64,000 nucleotides of DNA from Cordylochernes scorpioides (lineage: Eukaryota > Arthropoda > Arachnida > Pseudoscorpiones > Chernetidae): positions 8,445,909 to 8,509,908 of the forward strand of contig CP092880.1 of the NCBI GenBank assembly GCA_030710605.1, given 5' to 3'. Positions 22,990 through 33,689 of the stretch are shown here, in pieces. A program made the translations under genes and the position numbers. The notes under the pieces are model-generated. The model worked only from the letters and a program-made list of their open reading frames with translations. It had not been told where the DNA came from and did not search any database. Numbering within the stretch: the first letter of the stretch is position 1; the number at the start of each line of letters is the position of its first letter.

Positions 22990-23860
22990 TGATTACCACA
23001 TTCTAAATGTCAAGGGAACACGGCTGGTCTAGTTATAGAATCGCTAATGCCAAGTCTTACCTCCAATGCCATCTAAAATTGTCTCTCAACTGAACCATTA
23101 ATCACGGTCTATCATGTTATGCTATATAATGGGTATGCTATCGCATGCCGGTTTACGGACCGAAAGGTCTGGGTGGCCACTGCTGCAAGGATGTCATGTT
23201 AAAGTACACACAGTAGTACCACCCTCCCGCCTCCGCGCGGTTCCCCGTGTCAACCTCGTACCTCAGAGGTCCTTGATTCGTCGTCAGATTCAGGGAGTAC
23301 TGGGAACTAAGGGTATGAGGGCAAAGGGGGGAGTTCTATTGGAGCGTAGGACGGGTTAAACCAAGTCCGAACGGGAGTGCTCGGACAGCAACCTTGCCAT
23401 GAAACTCTCATAGACGCCTATGGCTGATTGGTCGACCCCATGGAGCCAGACCATAAAGGCGGGCGCGAGAGCCCAAACAATTGGCCGCTCGGTGCATGGA
23501 GAATGCATCATTCCTTTGATACGGTGGCTAGTGAAAATGGATCGGCTTATGGACCGAAAGGTCTGGGTGCCCATTACTCCTAGGATGTCATGTTAAAGTC
23601 GGCTTATGGACCGAAAGGACTGGGAGGTATCTGCTTCTAGGGTGTTATGTTAAAGTTTCCCCTGGTATGGTTGCAAGATGAATTGAAACTTGCCCTCCTG
23701 CCTTCCAGGGGGCTCTATGTTTCGCTAAGTTAGAAGGAGGGTTACAGACTTATGGACTTTCTAGGCCTGGGTAGTCTTTCGATCCTAGGATGTCAAGTTA
23801 AAGATCCATTGATCTTTCATGTCTACTTTAATATTCCCAATGTAGAGGAACTATGAGAAT
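22990..23860. repeat. Degenerate direct repeats
   Basis: 'ggaccgaaagg.ctgggtg' followed about 20 bp later by 'ggatgtcatgttaaagt' occurs at about 23157-23205, 23550-23600, 23605-23660 and, weaker, 23750-23800. The copies are separated by unrelated sequence and are too diverged to define a unit. No gene supported. Confidence 0.5.
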
Positions 23861-23869
23861 GAATGTCAA

Positions 23870-24465
23870 GGCTCAATTGAATATGCCCTTATGAAAACAG
23901 CCAAGATGTCAAGGGACCACAGATCATGTCCTGTCCTACGAAGACAACAGCTAAGATCTCAAGGGAACACAGAACACCTACTGTCCTACGAAGACAACAG
24001 CTAAGATATCAAGGAGCCACGGAAACAGATCATGCCCTATACTACGAAAACAACTAAGATGTGAAGAAACAACGGGTACACAAATCATGTCCTGTCCTAC
24101 GAAGACAACAGCTAAGATATCAAGGGAACACAGAACACCTACTGTCCTACAAAGACAACAGCTAAGATATCAAGGAGCCACGGAAACACAGATCATGCCC
24201 TATCCTACGAAAACAACTAAGATGTGAAGAGACAACGGGAACACAGATCATGTCCTGTCCTACGAATACAACAGTTAAGATGTAAAGGGAGCACATAACA
24301 CATACTGTTCTACGAAGACAACAGTTAAGATATCAAGAGGCCACGGAAACACAGATCATGCCCTATCCTACGAAAACAACTAAGATGTGAAAAGAAAATG
24401 GGAATACAAATCATGTCCTGTCCTACGAAGACAACAGCTAAAATGTAAAGGGGCCACGGAAACAG
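23870..24465. repeat. Tandem array with higher-order structure
   Basis: Monomers of about 51-56 bp built on CTACGAAGACAACAGCTAAG, alternating between types ending 'cacagaacacctactgtc', 'cggaaacagatcatgcccta' and 'acaaatcatgtcctgtc'. A three-monomer block of about 160 bp repeats roughly three times. Non-coding. Confidence 0.85.
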
Positions 24466-24985
24466 AAATAGAGACAAAATCTTCATAAATAGTTTCGAGT
24501 AATCTCTATAAAAATATTTTAATAATAATAAAAACATTTCTTGTCACTTTAATGAGCATTTAAATGGCAGAGAGTGCCATCTAGTGTAATAAAAATTAAC
24601 TAAAAGTTGATTAAATCCATAATATTTGGTCGAATCCATTCTCTCTCTTCGTTGTTGTTCAAATCTACGGCATCAATTTCCAATAACAACCTCTCTTTTT
24701 ACACTAGCGGTCCCTCAATTTAATTCTCTGAAAAGGAAAGGTAGGGGGTAGTGTTACAGCAGTCATTTATATTTATGAGACCATTTAGCGAAACAAGGGT
24801 TCGTAGAAAAAAATCGATATAACGTAATATCTTTTAATCTCTACTATTGCAGACACAGATTTGAGGTAAGAGCATCAGGTTTTGGCTAGGTTTTCATTGA
24901 TATGATAAAAATTAATGCCATAATTAAGTTTTTCAGGGAAATCAGTCCAAGATTGGCTAACCTCTTCAGTTAGATTCCTCTAAGG

Positions 24986-25368
24986 CAGGGGCCGGCAAAC
25001 TTTTGAATAGGAAGAGTAAAAAAATTACAATATACAAAATATCAAAGTTTTTAAAAAGCCACAAGATATCTCTGGGACGTGGGACCAATGTTGATTCTCG
25101 AAGTGGACGCTCAACTGATGGAGACTTCCAGCTTTCCCCTCGGGATATGGACTCTGGACTTGATCATCTATGGACTCTTGGATCTTTGCTGCTGTTGGAG
25201 CGTGAAAGGGAAACTCGGCTGAATGCAATATTCATAATTAAAGGGTTAAATGGCACAAGATATTTTCTTGCCAACAATAAATAGTACTCGCATAAATAGT
25301 ACTTGCGTATGGAACTATATAAAGAGCCTCAGCTTCACATCCAAAGAACCGCAGTTTGCCGACCCCTG
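24986..25368. mobile_element. hAT-type non-autonomous element
   Basis: Terminal inverted repeats CAGGGGCCGGCAAAC and GTTTGCCGACCCCTG, with a perfect 8-bp duplication CTCTAAGG at 24978-24985 and 25369-25376. At 383 bp there is no transposase; the ORFs at 25003-25284 and 25025-25228 are internal frames of the element. Confidence 0.93.
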
Positions 25369-25544
25369 CTCTAAGGTGATCAATCTATAGATATAGTCTG
25401 GTCGTAAGACGTTGGTTCATCAATTGAAGATTTAGGGTGGAAGATAATGCGTTGTTCTTCTCTTGCTCTTCGCACCCATATGTTGTTGATCTAAGAATAC
25501 CATCCGACTGTAGAAACAGTTTAAGAGCAGGTAAGTCCCTCTTC

Positions 25545-25756
25545 TCTGACGTTTGCTGGCTATGTGATGCGCGGATCAACAGGAGAGACATTGCCGACAG
25601 TGTTGGAAGAAAAGCTCCAAGGGAAGAGATAGAAGGAAAGGAGACGACAGGGATACACAGACGATCTAAAACAATGGACTAGACGACACACCTACGAGGA
25701 GATGAAGAGTATGGCGGAGGAAGTATGGAAAAACCATGTGGCCCACCCTCAGTAGA
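25545..25756 (+). mobile_element. LINE ORF C-terminal end, copy A
   Basis: The frame ending in TAG at 25754-25756 reads R-R-Q-G-Y-T-D-D-L-K-Q-W, then M-A-E-E-V-W, then H-V-A-H-P-Q-stop. This resembles the C-terminus of RTE-type LINE polyproteins ('RRW.DDI...A.DR..WR'). The 55-bp array that follows is built from the last codons and stop of this ORF. A second such end lies at 63100-63145 on the minus strand. Confidence 0.7.
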
Positions 25757-26712
25757 GGAAAACATTGAAGGAGGGAGATATGGAGAGACCATGTGGCCCA
25801 CCCTCAGTAGAGAGGGGCACTGAAGGAGGGAGATATGGAGAGACCATGTGACCCAACCTCAGTAGAGGAAGGCACTGAAGGAGGGAGATATGGAGAGACC
25901 ATGTGGCCCACCCTCAGTAGAGGAAGGCATTGAAAGAGGGAGATATGTAGAGACCATGTGGCCCACCCTCAGTAGAGGAAGGCATTGAAGGAGAGAGATA
26001 TGGAGAGACCATGTAGCCCACCCTCAGTAGAGGAAGGCATTGAAGGAGGGAGATATGGAGAGACCATGTGGCCCACCCTCAGTAGAGGAAGGTACTGAAG
26101 GAGGGAGATACGGAGAGACCATGTGACCCACCCTCAGTAGAGGAAGGCATTGAAGGAGGAAGTTATGGATAGACTATGTGGCCCACCCTCAGTAGAGGAA
26201 GGCATTGAAGGAGGAAGTATGGAGAGACCATGTAGCCCACCCTCAGTAGAGGAAGGCATTGAAGGAGGGAGATATGGAGAGACCATGTGGCCCACCCTCA
26301 GTAGAGGAAGGCATTGAAGGAGGGAGATATGGAGAGACCATGTGGCCCACTCTCAGTAGAGGAAGACATTGAAGGAGGGAGATATGGAGAGACCATGTGG
26401 CCCACCCTCAGTAGAGGAAGGCATTGAAGGAGGGAGATATGGAGAGACCATGTGGTCCACCCTCAGTAGAGGAAGGCATTGAAGGAGGGAGATATGGAGA
26501 GACCATGTGGTCCACCCTCAGTAGAGGAAGACATTGAAGGAGGGAGATATGGAGAGACCATGTGGCCCACCCTCAGTAGAGTAAGGCATTGAAGGAGGGA
26601 GATATGGAGAGACCATGCGGTCCACCCTCAGTAGAGTAAGGCATTGAAAGAGGGAGATATGGAGAGACCATGTGGTCCACCCTCAGTAGAGGAAGACATT
26701 GAAGGAGGAGGA
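25720..26712 (+). repeat. 55-bp tandem array, about 18 copies
   Basis: The unit contains AGATATGGAGAGACCATGTG, CCCACCCTCAGTAGAGGAAG and GCATTGAAGGAGGG. The first unit coincides with the ORF end of the LINE fragment (tatggaaaaaccatgtggcc...cagtag), so the satellite is a reiteration of a LINE 3' terminus. An inverted counterpart is at 62755-63140. Confidence 0.93.
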
Positions 26713-26724
26713 AGACCCTATTCT

Positions 26725-26995
26725 TTATTAGGATGAAAATGGAGACTTATTCTTGTCTCTATCCTGACTTAACCACTCTAAGACATTGTCTGCCACGTAG
26801 AGGCGCCAGGCAGGGATTTTCCCTTCTAAGTAGAGGTGACCATAGTAAGAGGTATCTCTCTCTTCCACACTATATTCCACATTATATAATCTTATTTATT
26901 CATATTCATATTTATTCTGTATTTAATCTTATATAATCTTATATGGACTTTGAAATAAATCAGTTTCAATCTCAATCTCTTCCCCACTTCTCAAC
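26725..26995 (+). mobile_element. SINE/LINE-like element with (CAATCT) tail
   Basis: The last 120 bp (ttatataatcttatttattc ... cttatatggactttgaaata ... agtttcaatctcaatctc) match 32690-32831, an insertion with a 14-bp duplication beside exon 3 of the channel gene. The 5' part differs, so this may be another truncated copy of the same family. Confidence 0.5.
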
Positions 26996-27440
26996 TAATT
27001 AAATACAACCATCCGAGATTGAGATGAAATAAATAAACAAAAAATAAAGAAGTGAATAAAATTCTTATAACTTGCGTAAGTAATGTTTAACGATAGCCCT
27101 GCTATCAATGTAGCATAAATCTACCTAGTCTTTAGCTTAAGTTACGCTGTTTTTATATTGAACTCACGTTATTTGGTCATTTCAATTTTAGAATAATGAT
27201 TCTAATGTACTACTTACAAATATGATAAGCTCTTAGACAATTCTGGTTAATTCCTTGTGACTCTTTTATGAAAAAAGGTAAAGTTACAGATCTGTTCTAA
27301 ACTCCATGGTAGAAACTCTTAAATAAAATTGCACATTGAACATCTTTAAATACGAATAGTTAATCGTGGCATTTGCACTTGAAGGTGTCATAAAGTTAAA
27401 CTATTTTGAGGCGTATTTTCTAAAAATAAAATAATATTTT

Positions 27441-27645
27441 ACTGCCCTTACTGTAATGAATTCTCCTGGAACCTTTTTCCAAGAGGTTAGCTTCACTATC
27501 AGTATAAAACTAAAACGGACCAATGTAATATTACAGCAGTATGGTAGATTAAACTGGCGAAAGGGCTGGGAGGATTCACCAATGATGAGAAAGGCTCTCC
27601 CATTAATTTATCATTGCATTAGGGGCAGTAAAAAATAGTTTTATT
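27441..27645. repeat. Family P palindrome
   Basis: Arms begin 'ttttactgcccttactgtaatg' (27438) and end 'cattaggggcagtaaaaaata'. The interior contains the family P words 'agattaaactggcgaaa' and 'gattcaccaatgatga'. Non-coding; ORFs here are frames of the repeat. Confidence 0.7.
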
Positions 27646-28004
27646 AAAAAAATCATAAACATCAAAATAGATTAAATTTCTGATACTAATAGGGGTATAG
27701 ACATGTGAGGAGGTTCTTCTTGGAACCTGCGATAATAAATGAGAGAAACGTTCATTAAATCTAAGGTCGGAAACCTGCTGGATGCTTCTAAAATCTAATT
27801 GGACACGTATCATGTACATTTGTATGGAAACTGTACTATCTGGGCCTATTTCTTGAATCTAGAATATGTCAAGGCATATATTGCGATAATATAAAAGAAT
27901 AAAAAAGAGTTTCTTGTGTAATAGAAGCTACTTTTTGTTCTTTAATATTATTTCGCAATATAGTAATGGTAATCAAAAGGTTGTTCTCTCTATAACAACA
28001 AGTC

Positions 28005-28085
28005 GGTGGACGAGTAGGTAACATCCTCGATTCCCGACAGTCATGAACCGGATTGAATCCCACGTTAACATTTTGTTTAATATGT
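28005..28085 (+). mobile_element. tRNA-derived SINE-2, copy 3
   Basis: GTCGGTGGACGAGTAGGTAA (A-box-like) and GGATTGAATCCCACG (B-box-like), then AACATTTTGTTTAAT. A detached 'ctaataaagtgattttggaa' near 28148 may be its displaced tail. Confidence 0.65.
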
Positions 28086-28825
28086 GAATAACCTTCACAT
28101 ATTATTCATTGTTTCAATTATCATAAACTAGGTTGCTCTTGTTGAGTGGTACCTAATAAAGTGATTTTGGAAGTTGTTCTCTACATGTCAAGGCATATCT
28201 TACTGTAGATCTTGTTGCACCAATTTCCGCGAATTGACAGCTTTATATATCTTTGCCGAAAGGAAGTATTGGATTTGAGAGGATGCAACAAGGGCGTGGA
28301 TTGGAAGCGATATTGTACACTCTGGCAACGCCCTGACATCTTCTAGGCCTCGTTGGACTTCTATCTCAATCTCTTGATTTAGCTCAACTCTTAATCTATT
28401 ACAGAGTTTTATTTATTTATCCTCAGTTTGTACAAAGTACATTACATATGGTGATGTAATGACACATGTCAATCATGTGTATAATTATTTACAGAAGTGT
28501 TTATTATACAACATGATAATCTTGTTATAAGTATTATACAATATATATACACGTAAATATTAAAAATAAAGAAGGCATCTCCTGACCACGAGCACATGTG
28601 CTATTTACATAATTAGAAATTTTCTTAATGAAATAAATTATTATTATACAAAAATCTTTTCTTTTATCTATATAAACAAATTTGTTCTGAGAAAAGGATG
28701 ACTACCATAAAATGCAGGGAAAGGCAAAAACCATTTAAAAGAAACTCGTCACCGTTAACATTTATTACTTCTTCATAATAAAACAGTATCCACACACACT
28801 GTGTGGGTGGGTGTCGAGGCTGGTG

Positions 28826-29079
28826 ATGGAGAGTGTCAAGCGAGGACGTGTGCGACCTATCCGGGACCTGGCGACGGAGATAAGTTCCAGCCATCCGTGG
28901 AGCAGCCGGTGGAACCTGGCGTACAAGCTGCTGGTGTTGCTGGGCTGCGGAGCAGGGTTTGTGTACCAGATATGGGCCTTCGCCTCGCTCTACCTGGCCC
29001 GGCCTAGCGTGGTAGACTGGAGGGTGGCCCACCCGGAGTTTGTGGAACTGCCGGCCATCACCATCTGTGATATCAACCC
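28826..29079 (+). CDS. DEG/ENaC exon 1: N-terminus, TM1 and PAITIC motif
   Basis: Encodes 84 codons plus two bases (phase 2). Residues 1-30 are a basic cytosolic N-terminus with a serine-rich stretch before a Trp, where family members usually carry the gating HG motif region. Residues about 31-58 form TM1 (LAYKLLVLLGCGAGFVYQIW onward). Residues 74-84 read ELPAITICDIN, matching the family's 'FPAVTICN.NP' just outside TM1. ATG at 28826 is the first in-frame ATG; the frame is open upstream to a GTG at 28811 only without ATG support. The donor CC|GTGAGT lies inside the first unit of a 21-bp tandem array. Promoter and any 5' non-coding exon were not identified. Confidence 0.93.
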
Positions 29080-29395
29080 GTGAGTCTGTCACATCAACCC
29101 GTGAGTCTGTCACATCAACCCGTGAGTCTGTCACTTCAACCCGTGAGTTTGGCTTGTGGCATCAACCCGTGAGTCTGTAACATCAACCCATGAGTCTGGC
29201 TTGTGGCATCAACCCGTGAGTTTGGCTTGTGGCATCAACCCGTGAATCTGGCTTGTGGCATCAACCCGTGAATCTGGCTTGTGGCATCAACCCGTGAGTC
29301 TGTCACATCAACCCGTAAGTCTGGCTTGTCACATCAACCCGTGAGTCTGGCTTGTGGCATCAACCCGTTAGTCTGGCTTGTCACATCAACTTGCG
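29080..29395 (+). repeat. 21/30-bp tandem array containing the exon 1 splice donor
   Basis: About 12 degenerate copies of ATCAACCCGTGAGTCTG followed by 'tcac' or 'gcttgtggc' or 'gcttgtcac'. The founding unit is the exon 1 / intron 1 boundary (ATCAACCC|GTGAGT), so most units carry a canonical-looking 5' splice site. Using a downstream donor would place CCG TGA in frame, hence a premature stop. Intron 1 then continues as ordinary sequence to 29586. Confidence 0.93.
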
Positions 29396-29586
29396 TTAGT
29401 GTCCTTCTTGGATTTCTAACACATCAGTCTAAATAGGACATCAAACTGTTACAAACGTTATCCTTTGGCATTGATTTATGGATGATCGAGCCTCAACATG
29501 AGTTATTTGGTGTGTGAGTGTCCCTCAGTGACACCGTTCAGTACACCTCCGTGTAGAAACATATAAAGTGGGCTGTTGTGGCCCAG

Positions 29587-29710
29587 GTTTCGGAGGTATG
29601 ACTTCTGTCTGGACAATCCAACCAAGTGCCGTATGACAGAACGAGGCAAGCAATTCTGTGAAGAAGAGCCGGAACTCTGCAAGAACGAAACCTTCATGCT
29701 TTATTACAAG
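29587..29710 (+). CDS. DEG/ENaC exon 2: start of the extracellular domain
   Basis: The acceptor CCCAG|G supplies the third base of the Pro codon begun in exon 1, giving the family sequence 'NPFRR'. 41 codons follow (FRRYDFCLDNPTKC...FMLYYK) with four cysteines, then donor AAG|GTGAGC in phase 0. This is the palm/wrist region just after TM1. Minus-strand ORFs across it are shadows. Confidence 0.93.
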
Positions 29711-29876
29711 GTGAGCTGGCTTCTTTATATTCATTTAGGATTAATGCTTTAACATACTAATGCTGATTCTTTTCCATTGAAGATTCTGGAATTAAAATGA
29801 GAAGAATAAACTATGGTAGTAAAGAATTATCTTTCATCCAGTTTATACAGTCATTTAGGAGTTTGTTGGAAAACAT

Positions 29877-30960
29877 TCTGTTACGACGCTTTCTAGCCGT
29901 CGATGTTTGTGCGCAAGGTTTATAAGAAAACAATGTGGGTTAGTTTTGGATACAGCTTAGTACTATAAATTTATTCCCAGAGCTTTAAAAGGGATATTAA
30001 TAACTATACATAGTAGATGAACTTGCCTTCAATGTCCGCCCCGGGTAGGTTCCTCCTTCTCCTTTTTTGCACCGTCCTCCACTTATTGATCTACACGGTC
30101 CCACTCCTTGGGACACTTCCTTGTAGCCAAATTGCCACGTCTACTGTCACCGCAGATCTGTTTTTAACTGTCCTGCTCCCCCCACATTGGAATGCCGTCG
30201 TGACGTCTGTCCTCCCCACACACGTGGGCCATCCTCCCGTAGCTGGTGGAATCCATCCATCTTTTTACAACTTCACCCTGGGATCCCTGCCTCTCGGATA
30301 TCTTGTCATACAGTGAGAAGGGAATTATATATATTACAATACACTTATCCCCCGATTTACACGGTAGATACGTTCCTGAGAAAAACATGTAAATCGAGGG
30401 ATAGGTGTATATTAAATTGTCAAATCTGAATAGGTGTTCGCCCCCTCATGAATCAGAGCCTCCCAATATTCTTTTCAACATAGGTAGTATAGAGTAGAAT
30501 ATCGCATTTTAGTATAGTGCGATAAAAAAAAACTTATTTGGAAAACCGTGTAAAAGCGAAAACGTGTAAAACAAGTACCGTGTAAATCGGGGGATAGGTG
30601 TATTGTTACGACGCTTTCCAGCGGTCGTCGTTTGTGAACAAAGTTTCTAGATAAACATTATAGGTTCGTTGTGGATACAGCTTAGTTCGTTATACTTTAT
30701 TACCAGTAATTGTTAATGGAATTGAGAACTAGGTACATTAGATGGACTTGTCTCCAATCAGAAGGATCCTCCATCAGAAGGATCTTCCTTGTCAACGGTC
30801 GACTCCCTACCAGATCGGGCAAGTTTCTCTGACACCGTCTTGCAGGATCATCCACACGGACACACTCCCTAAGACAATTTGCCGCTTCTTATTTCACTGC
30901 CGATATCACATTCGGTGTCCACTTTCACAGTCACACTTCCCCTCATAGCCTGGAAGAGGA
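29877..30960. mobile_element. LTR-like direct repeats with a nested MITE, in intron 2
   Basis: 29880-30300 and 30604-30960 begin TGTTACGACGCTTTC and share 'gatacagcttagt', a 'tagatg.acttg' block and a 'tccacac..'-type distal part; divergence is high. Between them, 30343-30602 is a MITE with inverted ends (see separate entry). Small ORFs here, such as 30017-30316, look like chance frames in a pyrimidine-rich LTR. Confidence 0.5.
30343..30602. mobile_element. MITE with long terminal inverted repeats
   Basis: Ends ACACTTATCCCCCGATTTAC and GTAAATCGGGGGATAGGTGT, followed inward by matching 'acggta' / 'taccgt'. The interior includes a family P fragment (about 30440-30515). Located in intron 2. Confidence 0.8.
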
Positions 30961-31146
30961 CACTTTTACGGCGGGGAAGACTCTCCGGCTGAAAATTTAA
31001 ATTTGTAAATATTAAATTCTTTTTTAAATTACTATATAATAGGCAAAATAGCCTAGCTGCGAAAGCTTTAAACTTTAGAATCTGATGTCCCTGGTTTGAA
31101 AACACTTTTCGCTATCTTTTTATTTTCTCTAATTATTTACACATTA

Positions 31147-31356
31147 TATACACTCATGGACAAAACTTAAGGAAGTTGTACCTTATAGCATGTATATCGA
31201 GATTCAGACAATAATTCTGAAAGATATTATAGTAACCTTTATTGAAGACACACGAGATAACCAAGTGTGTGAACAAAATTGCCTCTGTCTCCTTTAAAAA
31301 AAGACGACGGTGACATCCAAGACTTTGGTCCTTTAGTTTCGTCCATGAGTGTAAAT
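31147..31356. mobile_element. MITE-A, copy in intron 2
   Basis: Inverted ends ACACTCATGGACAAAACTTA and a 3' end reading TTAGTTTCGTCCATGAGTGT, flanked by TA. Interior typical of the family (acgagataaccaagtgtg). Confidence 0.87.
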
Positions 31357-31394
31357 ACTAAGAACATATATGCTAAGATTATTTAATAAGACCA

Positions 31395-31605
31395 ACATGT
31401 AAACCAGGGCTAGGTTTTTTTACTATTTTTATTTCTCAAACTTTCGGGTTAATATGCCCTTCAACAGGAGAACTATAAGTATGACTTCCAGCTAACTATA
31501 CACGTCGAAAATAAATCGCACTTTTAGTTCTACTGTTAAAGGGCATGTTATCCCGAAAGCTAAAGAGATAAAATAACAGAAGAAACTTAGAGCACTGGAT
31601 TGTTG
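31395..31605. repeat. Family C palindrome, in intron 2
   Basis: Arms around 'ctttcgggttaatatgccct' and 'agggcatgttatcccgaaag' form an inverted repeat related to single-arm copies at 21100 and 22283. A further arm starts near 63905. Confidence 0.6.
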
Positions 31606-31828
31606 ATCTTCTTATTCTTTTTGTTGGATCGGTGGTTCAATCAAATTGAGAATAGATTGAAATATATATAGGTTTTAATATAGCGCACGAGGTTATGCAA
31701 GCAGGCAGTACAAGGGAAGACATAACAGGAAGTGAAGGAAGGAGGGTACAGCGCCTCTAGTGGTGATGGCTGGAAGCTCCTCGAATGCCACGTCATCCCG
31801 TGACGTAGGTGCGCTGGATTTGAAGTAG

Positions 31829-32175
31829 CACGCAGTTCAGCACTTTTTCTTTCTTATTTCTACTCAATCATATTTGGGGTATCAAGCTTGTGAAGTAGAA
31901 TGTGTCTGCCTTTGTCATTAAGACAGGGAGCACTACTCAGTGGCAGGCCGACTTAACTCCAAAAGAAATGGCCGCCTCTGACATGAGGAACAGACGCCAT
32001 GTACAGCCGCTCCTAACAAGAAATACAAACGCTGCTCATCCTGTATCCCTGGATCAGGAGCCCTTACAGGGTACTATCAGCCGGGCCAGCTGAGTCCAGG
32101 TTTTTTAGCGAGCTTGTTACTGCTCCCCCTCCTCTTTTTTCATCCGAGCTTGGGACCGGAAAAGGCGGAGTTTGT
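31829..32175 (-). repeat. Dispersed repeat R, inverted copy, in intron 2
   Basis: Reverse complement of 7080-7435, ending 'cttgggaccggaaaaggcgga'. ORF 31902-32093 is a frame of this repeat. Confidence 0.75.
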
Positions 32176-32509
32176 TGATCTTATTAAATTGTAAAGTCAG
32201 GGATGAATATGTATGCTAAGAATATGATGAACGAAAGGAGTATATTCCCTGAATATCATACAAAATGTGTCTTTTCATTGAAATTCTTTTTCGAAATGGC
32301 ATCCAAGCAAAAATCTGGGAACGGTTGAGCCTTATACCTAGCATGTTCTTTAGGAATTTTTGCCTTATGGCTTTACGAACAACTTCTCAACTAGAATATC
32401 GAGGAAGCTCATGTAGAATTTCTATTCGACAGCAGCGGGTCATACCTGCTACCGTCGCCTAAGCTGTCTGTGTACCGTGTTGCTGAGGAAAAATAAAAAT
32501 CTCCTCACA

Positions 32510-32845
32510 CTCAGCATTCCCCAGAGCACTGGGCCGAAATCACATTGCGTCAACACGGGCCTACTGCCATCGCAAAGTGGTCATCGCCAGCCAACACCTA
32601 GACCTTCTCACACTGTGGGAAAGAACTCTCGCAGTCCACCGGTGGTGGAGTCTTTCCCGCGGTTGGCGACACCAATAAAGAACTTATATATATATGTATA
32701 TTTGTCAATTATTATATGTATTTACATTTATTTATTCATATATATTTATCATTACATGATCTTATTTACTCATATTTATGTATTTAACCTTATATAACCT
32801 TATATGAGCGATGCAATATAGAAGTTTCAATCTCAGCATTCCCCA
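32510..32845 (+). mobile_element. Retroposon insertion with 14-bp duplication at the exon 3 acceptor
   Basis: The 308-bp insert 32524-32831 is flanked by identical CTCAGCATTCCCCA at 32510-32523 and 32832-32845. Its distal part (tatataaccttatatgag ... agtttcaat) matches 26890-26980. The duplicated target includes the exon 3 acceptor (CTCAG|CATTCCCCA), so the insertion left one 3' splice site on each side. The downstream copy is the one continuous with the exon. Confidence 0.75.
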
Positions 32846-33033
32846 ATCCAACAGAAGTTCGGATATTGTCACCAATTGTCCTCTGTGTCGACGATACAGA
32901 TCCTGAACTTCGACTATGTCGAGGATGTCTTGTGCTATTCCAACCTGAGCAAGCTGGACCAATATGGCGTCTTCCCTCGGCATATCTTCAAGGAATGTTA
33001 CGCTTCCTGGGCTCCGGATATCAACTTCTGTAG
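32837..33033 (+). CDS. DEG/ENaC exon 3: extracellular domain
   Basis: 65 codons plus two bases. The acceptor TTTCAATCTCAG|CAT is phase 0, matching exon 2; the donor TGTAG|GTAAGT is phase 2. The peptide HSPIQQKFGYC...WAPDINFC contains four cysteines, and its 'YSNLSKLDQYG...CYASW' segment fits the variable finger/knuckle region. No stop in frame. The minus-strand ORF over it (32762-33055) is a shadow: the + strand frame joins neighbouring exons in phase and carries family context. Confidence 0.87.
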
Positions 33034-33479
33034 GTAAGTTCCTTCCACTTCTCAAACTATTTTTATTTATTAATCAATCAGACGTGATATTGATATATTT
33101 GCGCCTAATACAGAGGGAACAAAACAACAAACAAATTAGAACTTAGAATTAAATATTTACAAATTTGCATGTATTATTCTACAGTCGATATTTTTGTAAG
33201 CCCGTTGAAGAGCGAATAACGCTTGAAAGCTAGCATTTTTAAATAAAAAAGATACTCATTGTGAGAATATAATTGTAATTATAATTATTCTACAGTGTTT
33301 ATAAAATGTATATAGACAAAGTGGCTGAGGTGAAAGAGTTAGATCATTTAAATCAGGGAACAATCGATGTCTCACTTCTGTAAAGTTCGGAAAGTCGTAG
33401 ATGACTTCTCAAACTAAGGGAAATTGTGATAAATCAACAACCCGCCATCTATATATGGCAAATAAAAACACCAAGACGC

Positions 33480-33600
33480 TGATGTCTTCTACTGTCCTTA
33501 CTGCGATGAAAAAATATATTGGGAGGATTCATCACTGATGAACCAAGCCCTCCCAATATTCTTTTCATCGCAGTAAGTAGAGTAGAAGTTTGATTTATGT
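33480..33600. repeat. Family P hairpin in intron 3
   Basis: Palindrome with arms 'cttctactgtccttactgcg' and 'cgcagtaagtagagtagaag' and a short centre. Non-coding. Confidence 0.7.
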
Positions 33601-33689
33601 GTGAAGGAGACATTCACGTCTTGATGTCTTCATTTGCTACAATGGAAATTGTATCACAGATGATAAATATAAAAAGAACATCTGATTGT

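Noticed and set aside
22564-22992. 142-codon + strand ORF
   Set aside because: No recognisable domain, low-complexity middle, no splice or neighbour support, and it overlaps a minus ORF of similar length.
25680-26730. CRISPR-like array of regular repeats
   Set aside because: Units are contiguous without unique spacers and derive from a LINE ORF end; the genome is eukaryotic.
30017-30316. Hydrophobic 99-codon ORF suggesting a secreted peptide
   Set aside because: It sits in a pyrimidine-rich LTR-like repeat with a second diverged copy at 30604-30960 that does not preserve the frame.
32762-33055. Minus-strand 97-codon ORF with protein-like composition
   Set aside because: It lies opposite exon 3 of the channel. 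The + strand frame has matched splice sites and phases with exons 2 and 4, so the minus frame is a shadow.
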